Origin: Streptomyces gelaticus | GTDB lineage: Bacteria > Actinomycetota > Actinomycetes > Streptomycetales > Streptomycetaceae | Length of the DNA: 64,000 nt | Assembly (NCBI RefSeq): GCF_014649535.1 | Contig: NZ_BMTF01000019.1 | Location: 62,001-126,000, forward strand | Direction: 5' to 3' | In this document: piece by piece, positions 59,978-64,000 of the stretch | Numbering within the stretch: position 1 is the stretch's first letter | Layout: every line of letters starts with the position of its first letter | Notes under the pieces: model-generated | Told to the model about the DNA's origin: nothing | Databases searched by the model: none | Seen by the model: the letters and a program-made list of their open reading frames with translations, nothing else | Position numbers and translations under genes: made by a program

Positions 59978-60295
59978 TCAGCTCTCCGGCGGGGAGAAGA
60001 CCACCATCACCCGCAGATCCTCGGTGATGTGGTGGAACTTGTGAGCGACACCGGCCGGTACGTACACCACGCTTCCTCTGCCCACCTGCGTGGTTTCCAT
60101 GCCGACCGTGATCGAGGCGCGGCCGCTGACGACGAGGTAGACCTCGTCCTGGTTGTGCGGCTGCTGCGGGTCGAGCTCACCGGCGTTCAGCGCGTACAGG
60201 CCGACGGACATGTTCCGTTCCTTCACGAACTGGAGATACGCGCCGTCGTTGGCGGCTCGCTCCGCTTCCAGCTCGTCCAGTCTGAATGCCTTCAT
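59978..60295 (-). CDS. Single-domain cupin protein
   Basis: The ATG at 60295 gives 105 residues. The cupin motifs are PHNQDEVYLVVSGRA (His, Gln/Glu in the metal site) and VPAGVAHKFHHI (His). A complete beta-barrel is present with no second domain. Such small cupins may be isomerases, dioxygenases or sensors; none can be chosen. The gene is divergent from the holin-like gene 68 bases away. Confidence 0.88.
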   Translation of the reverse strand: MKAFRLDELEAERAANDGAYLQFVKERNMSVGLYALNAGELDPQQPHNQDEVYLVVSGRASITVGMETTQVGRGSVVYVPAGVAHKFHHITEDLRVMVVFSPPES

Positions 60296-60363
60296 GGCCT
60301 GTGCGCCCCTTGCCTCTGCACTGCCGGTGTCCGCCACCGATCACGTCTGCCACGATCAGACAC

Positions 60364-60741
60364 ATGAAGAATTTCGTAGTCAAGACGATCGCCAACGCAG
60401 GTGCGCTGGCCGTGGCCATCTGGCTGATCCAGGACATCACGCTGACCGGTGGCAGCACCGGCCGCAAGGCGCTCACGCTGGTCCTGGTCGCCCTGCTCTT
60501 CGGCCTGGTGAACTCCGTGGTCAAGCCGATCGTGAAGCTGCTCACGCTGCCGCTCTTCATCCTCACGCTCGGGCTGATCACGCTGGTGGTCAACGCGCTC
60601 ATGCTGCTGCTGACCTCCTGGCTGGCCGGCCTCTTCGACCTGAGCTTCCATGTCGAGGGCTTCTGGACCGCCGTGCTCGGCGGCCTGATCATCTCGATCG
60701 TGTCGTGGGCACTGAACGTGGTCCTGCCCGACGAGGACTGA
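60364..60741 (+). CDS. Four-helix phage holin-like family membrane protein
   Basis: The 125-residue protein fits the actinobacterial four-TMS family (PF04020). It starts MKNFVVKTIANAGALAVAIW and has the family-typical LVLVALLFGLVNSVVKPIVK and LPLFILTLGLITLVVNALML. Despite the name, most members are chromosomal and not lytic. The downstream PLP gene starts 66 bases later and may be co-transcribed. Confidence 0.88.
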   Translation: MKNFVVKTIANAGALAVAIWLIQDITLTGGSTGRKALTLVLVALLFGLVNSVVKPIVKLLTLPLFILTLGLITLVVNALMLLLTSWLAGLFDLSFHVEGFWTAVLGGLIISIVSWALNVVLPDED

Positions 60742-60807
60742 TCCGGTCCCTTCTGAACAATGCGGGCAGGACCGGTGGCGCACCGGAAAGAGAAGCGAGG
60801 GAGCGGT

Positions 60808-61938
60808 ATGAGCACCATGGGGGACGGAACCCGGGCGGTACGGGCCGGGCTGCCCGAACCGGAGCAGTTCGAGCCCTCCCTGCCCGGTCCGGTCTTCGCC
60901 GCGCATTTCCATCTCTCCGGTGAACCGACCGGTCCGTACACATACGGCCGGGACACCAATCCGACCTGGACCCATCTGGAACGCGCCATCGGCGAGCTGG
61001 AGGCTCCGGGGGAGCCCGTCGAGACCACGGTCTTCGCTTCCGGGATGGCGGCGATCTCGGCCGTACTGCTGTCCCAGGCGCGCACCGGCGACGTGGTGGT
61101 ACTGCCCGACGACGGCTATCAGGCCCTGCCACTGGTGCGTGAGCAGCTGGAGGCGTACGGGGTCGAGGTGCGGACCGCGCCGACCGGTGGTGATGCCCAG
61201 CTCGCGGTCCTCGAAGGCGCCCGGCTGCTGTGGATCGAGACCCCGTCCAATCCGGGGCTCGATGTCTGCGATGTACGCCGACTCGTCGGGGCGGCGCACT
61301 CGGCCGGCGCTCTGGTGGCCGTCGACAACACCCTGGCCACACCACTCGGCCAGCGCCCGCTGGAGCTGGGGGCCGACTTCTCGGTGGCCAGCGACACCAA
61401 GGGCATGACCGGGCACGGGGACCTCCTGCTCGGCCATGTGACCTGCCGCGATCCGGAGCTGGCAGCGGGAGTGCGGCGCTGGCGCAAGGTGGTCGGCGCG
61501 ATCCCGGGCCCCATGGAGGCCTGGCTCGCGCACCGCTCGCTGGCCACTCTGGAGCTGCGGATCGACCGGCAGTGCGCCACCGCGCTGACGCTGGCGGAGG
61601 CGCTGGGCAGGCGGCCGGGGGTAACCGGGCTGCGGTATCCCGGGCTGCCCACCGACCCTTCGTATCCGAAGGCCGTACGGCAGATGCGGCGCTTCGGCTC
61701 CGTGGTCTCGTTCGTACTGCCGGACCGCGATCGGGCGGAGCGCTTCCTGACCGAGCTGCGGCTGGTCGAGGACGCGACGAGCTTCGGCGGTATACGCTCC
61801 ACCGCCGAGCGCCGGGCCCGCTGGGGCGGTGACGCCGTACCCGAGGGCTTCATCCGTTTCTCGGTCGGCGCGGAGAGCGCGGCGGACTTGGTGGCGGATG
61901 TGGAACGGGCGCTGGACGCGGCGCTGAGCGGGGTCTGA
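60808..61938 (+). CDS. Cystathionine gamma-lyase/synthase-family PLP enzyme
   Basis: ATG at 60808 gives 376 residues. The Cys/Met metabolism fold shows PYTYGRDTNPTWTHLERAI, FASGMAAISAVLL, WIETPSNPGLDV and the PLP Lys in SVASDTKGMTGHGD. This active-site run deviates from the usual SxTKYxxGHSD (gamma-lyases have TKY), so the reaction may differ. Candidates are cystathionine gamma-lyase, gamma-synthase or methionine gamma-lyase. Two strong terminators follow. Confidence 0.88.
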   Translation: MSTMGDGTRAVRAGLPEPEQFEPSLPGPVFAAHFHLSGEPTGPYTYGRDTNPTWTHLERAIGELEAPGEPVETTVFASGMAAISAVLLSQARTGDVVVLPDDGYQALPLVREQLEAYGVEVRTAPTGGDAQLAVLEGARLLWIETPSNPGLDVCDVRRLVGAAHSAGALVAVDNTLATPLGQRPLELGADFSVASDTKGMTGHGDLLLGHVTCRDPELAAGVRRWRKVVGAIPGPMEAWLAHRSLATLELRIDRQCATALTLAEALGRRPGVTGLRYPGLPTDPSYPKAVRQMRRFGSVVSFVLPDRDRAERFLTELRLVEDATSFGGIRSTAERRARWGGDAVPEGFIRFSVGAESAADLVADVERALDAALSGV

Positions 61939-61940
61939 CC

Positions 61941-62000
61941 GGTGGTCCGAGCCTCCCCCCTCGTGGCTCGGACCACCCCGGCTCTTCCTGCGAAGAGCCG
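61941..62000 (+). terminator. Tandem terminators after the PLP enzyme gene
   Basis: The first hairpin has a perfect 13-bp stem (GGTGGTCCGAGCC, 61941-61953, with 61965-61977). The second has a perfect 9-bp stem (CGGCTCTTC, 61979-61987, with 61992-62000) and a 4-base loop. Confidence 0.85.
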
Positions 62001-62016
62001 CCCGAACAAGGCTAGT

Positions 62017-62029
62017 TGACTCTCCGTCA
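62017..62029. promoter_or_regulatory. TGAC-N5-GTCA inverted repeat upstream of the LysR gene
   Basis: TGACTCTCCGTCA lies 87-99 bases before the LysR gene. It shares the core TGAC-T-TCC-GTCA with the candidate operator at 4924-4940. Confidence 0.35.
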
Positions 62030-62115
62030 GTGTCCAATCACGGTAGCGACAGCGACCTATCGACATATTTATAGTTGTACGGGTCCGAAGCGTCGCGAGG
62101 GTGGGAGGACCGGAC

Positions 62116-63012
62116 ATGGACCTGGCCCTGCTGCGCACGTTCGTCACGGTGCACCGGGCCGGCTCCTTCACCAGGGCCGCTGCCCTGCTGGGTCTCTCCC
62201 AGCCGGCGGTCACCTCGCAGATCCGGACCCTGGAGCGGCAGCTTGGCCGCCCGCTCTTCCTGCGCAAGGCCCGCGGCGTGACCCCGACGACCATCGGCGA
62301 CGAACTCGCGCACCGGGCGGCGCCCCATCTGGACGCGCTGATCGAGATCACCGAGGCGGAGCTCGACGAGGAGTCGGGCGTCCGGACCCTGCATCTGGCC
62401 GGGCCGCCGGAGTTCACCTCGATGCGCGCCCTGCCCGCGCTCACCGATCTCGTCGGCCAGGGCCTGGCCCTGCGCAGCAGCTTCTTCACCAGCGCCGAGG
62501 AGACACTGGAGGGGCTGGCCGCCGGACACCACGATCTGGCCCTCACAACGGCCCGTCCGCGCGGCGGGCTGCTCTCCGCGACTCCTTTGTGCGACGAGGA
62601 ACACGTACTGGTCGCCGCCCCGCGCTGGGCCGGGCGCCTCGGACCCGGGAGCCTGCGGCACAAGGGGCCCGTGGTGCTGGACCAGCTGCCGGTCGTGGAG
62701 GTCCACGAGAGCCTGCCGCTCGTCTCCCGCTACTGGGCCGCGGTCTTCGAGAGCCGGCCCGCCGTCGCGGGGACCGTCATCGTGCCGGACCTCCGGGCGG
62801 TCCTGGAATGTGCCGTGGCGGGCGCCGGACTCGCCGTGCTGCCGCGCTATCTGTGCGAGCGAGCGCTGGAGCGGGGCGAGGTCGTGGCGCTCCTGGACCC
62901 GCCCGTGCCTCCACTGCGCACGTACTTTCTGGCTGTCCGGACCGGCACGCTCGCGCTCCCCCGCATCGCACGGGCGCACGAGTGGCTGCTGCGGGCCGCA
63001 GCCGACTGGTGA
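62116..63012 (+). CDS. LysR-family transcriptional regulator
   Basis: ATG at 62116 has GGAGG 7 bases upstream, giving 298 residues. The HTH is at about 16-45 (GSFTRAAALLGLSQPAVTSQIRTLERQLG) and the effector-binding domain follows from residue about 88. It lies between the PLP enzyme gene and a NUDIX gene, both on the same strand, with no divergent target gene, which is unusual for a LysR member. Confidence 0.92.
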   Translation: MDLALLRTFVTVHRAGSFTRAAALLGLSQPAVTSQIRTLERQLGRPLFLRKARGVTPTTIGDELAHRAAPHLDALIEITEAELDEESGVRTLHLAGPPEFTSMRALPALTDLVGQGLALRSSFFTSAEETLEGLAAGHHDLALTTARPRGGLLSATPLCDEEHVLVAAPRWAGRLGPGSLRHKGPVVLDQLPVVEVHESLPLVSRYWAAVFESRPAVAGTVIVPDLRAVLECAVAGAGLAVLPRYLCERALERGEVVALLDPPVPPLRTYFLAVRTGTLALPRIARAHEWLLRAAADW

Positions 63013-63075
63013 GCGCAGGACGGCCCGGAGCCGCTCCGGTGTTTCAGAACCGGTTCCGCGGGCCACGCTCTTGCC

Positions 63076-63555
63076 ATGACCGAACGTCCTGTGGTCAAAC
63101 GCACCGCACGCGCCATCCTGCTCGACGGCAACGACCTGATCCTCATCAAGCGCACCAAACCCGGGGTGGATCCCTACTGGCTCACGCCGGGTGGCGGGGT
63201 CGAGCCCGAGGACGCGACCGTCGTCGACGCCCTGCACCGTGAGGTGGACGAAGAACTCGGCGCCAAGATCACCGATGTGGTCCCCTGTTTCGTCGACACC
63301 GTGGAGCACATCGAGGGCGGTGGGGTGAAGGGCGTGAAGGTCCAGCACTTCTTCGTCTGTCGGCTGGAGTCGATGGAGCCGGCCCGGCGGCACGGCCCCG
63401 AGATCGACGATCCCTGCGGGGAGTACGACATCGTGCGGGTGCCGTTCAGCCGGATGGGCATCGCCGCCGTCCACCTCGTGCCGCTGTCGCTGCGGCACTA
63501 CCTGGACGGCAACATCGAGGGCGTACGCGCGATGCACGCGCCTGACCTGGGCTGA
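63076..63555 (+). CDS. NUDIX hydrolase
   Basis: The 159-residue protein has the Nudix box from Gly-Gly-Gly-Val-Glu through REVDEELGA (GGGVEPEDATVVDALHR then EVDEELGA), with the catalytic Glu residues in place. It starts MTERPVVKRTARAILLDGND. The substrate, such as a nucleoside diphosphate derivative or an oxidised nucleotide, cannot be told. It converges with the reductase gene at 63637. Confidence 0.92.
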   Translation: MTERPVVKRTARAILLDGNDLILIKRTKPGVDPYWLTPGGGVEPEDATVVDALHREVDEELGAKITDVVPCFVDTVEHIEGGGVKGVKVQHFFVCRLESMEPARRHGPEIDDPCGEYDIVRVPFSRMGIAAVHLVPLSLRHYLDGNIEGVRAMHAPDLG

Positions 63556-63636
63556 CCGCCGCCGCTCCGGGGGAGGGAGCGATGACGGCCGTCGTGGTCG
63601 GGCGGGCCGGTCGTGGTCCGGTGGGATCGGTCGTCG

Positions 63637-64000
63637 TCAGGCGGGGCCGGTCGCCGTCAGGTCCTCGATGAAGTCGTGCCTGATGCGTTCGGCGGGTATG
63701 CCGGTGCCTCGGAGCGCGTCCACGCCGCTGCGGATCATGCCGGGCGGGCCCGAGAGATAGGCGTCGTACTCGTGCCACGGGCCGCGCTGCCGCACCGCCT
63801 CCGGCAGCAGTCCCCTCATCAGGCCTCTTCCCGTTCCCGGCCCGGTGGCGACCACCGGCCGCACCGCGAGCCAGGGAAAGGTGTCCTGGAGCCGCATCAT
63901 CGTGTCGATGTCGTAGAGGTCGTGATCGCTGCGTGCCCCGTAGAAGACCTCCACGGGACGCCGGTCGCCGTGCTCCGCGACATCCTCGACGAGCGCCTTG
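63637..64000 (-). CDS. Flavohemoprotein/ferredoxin-reductase-type NAD(P)H-binding domain (5' end outside window)
   Basis: The visible 120 residues are the C-terminal NAD(P)-binding half of an FNR-like flavin reductase: VEVFYGARSDHDLYDIDTMM, VRPVVATGPGTGRG, YDAYLSGPPGMIRSGVDAL and a final HDFIEDL. The GPPGM and Asp/Phe end match flavohemoglobin-type or phenol-hydroxylase-type reductases. The FAD and any globin domain would be beyond position 64000. Confidence 0.8.
   Translation of the reverse strand, partial: KALVEDVAEHGDRRPVEVFYGARSDHDLYDIDTMMRLQDTFPWLAVRPVVATGPGTGRGLMRGLLPEAVRQRGPWHEYDAYLSGPPGMIRSGVDALRGTGIPAERIRHDFIEDLTATGPA

Noticed and set aside
60364..60741. Phage remnant because of the holin-like gene
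   Set aside because: This four-helix family is common in actinobacterial core chromosomes and no other phage gene is nearby.

Overview
The window is chromosomal DNA of a Streptomyces. It has very high GC with strong third-position GC, many GTG starts (and a few TTG starts), dense translational coupling through ATGA/GTGA overlaps, and Streptomyces-specific genes, above all the sporulation pair ssgA/ssgR. From memory, gene order matches the S. coelicolor core chromosome from about SCO3985 down to SCO3912 (dtpA SCO3963, pheA SCO3962, serS SCO3961, cydCD-cydB-cydA SCO3947-3945, hisC2 SCO3944, ssgA SCO3926, ssgR SCO3925). That places the window a few tens of kb from oriC. Two clusters of DnaA boxes and a perfect ParB parS site agree with this.

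Layout. (1) 1-5150, minus strand: five coupled genes for a thiolase-like protein, two MaoC-type hydratases and two acyl-CoA dehydrogenases. They have the same make-up as the mycobacterial igr steroid side-chain operon. (2) 5.2-9.3 kb: a small secreted Asn-rich protein, a stand-alone primase-polymerase domain protein, a family-5 peptide-binding lipoprotein and a small protein with a suspect 5' end. (3) 9.4-14.1 kb: tRNA-Ser(TGA), an HtrA-type membrane protease, a glycerophosphodiesterase, an RsbW-like ATPase and a SEC-C protein. (4) 14.8-19.8 kb: a degenerate primase-fold protein divergent from a GAF-PP2C phosphatase-like protein, then aminopeptidase P and a second RsbW-like ATPase. (5) 19.9-26.1 kb: copper handling and delivery (membrane protein, YcnI, Sco, PCuAC, CopC-CopD, Dyp peroxidase DtpA). 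(6) 26.1-31 kb: pheA, a DnaA-box-rich spacer, serS, a HAD phosphatase, tRNA-Ser(GCT) and a coiled-coil HTH-like protein. (7) 31.2-34.9 kb: a four-gene operon for two ABC-2 exporters. (8) 35.1-41.4 kb: a coupled M24 peptidase / hydrolase-SDR fusion / MerR operon, kptA, an F420-type oxidoreductase and a second HAD phosphatase. (9) 41.5-50.8 kb: a DevS-like sensor kinase, cydCD, cydB and cydA behind a perfect Rex operator, and hisC. (10) 51.2-58 kb: a LacI regulator with a palindromic operator, a metallophosphoesterase, a membrane protein, thiC behind a TPP riboswitch, and a YibE/F protein. (11) 58-64 kb: ssgA, ssgR, small membrane proteins, a cupin, a cystathionine gamma-lyase family enzyme, a LysR regulator, a NUDIX hydrolase and the 3' end of a flavin reductase.

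No insertion sequence, prophage, CRISPR array or secondary-metabolite cluster was seen. The most interesting points are: the pairing of a pseudo-primase with a phosphatase that lacks a metal-ligand Asp, across a region with repeated GTACAT motifs; a possible heme-binding sensor kinase next to cyd; a parS site that contains the cydCD start codon; the extra-oriC DnaA-box clusters; and an igr-like operon preceded by an operator-like inverted repeat.
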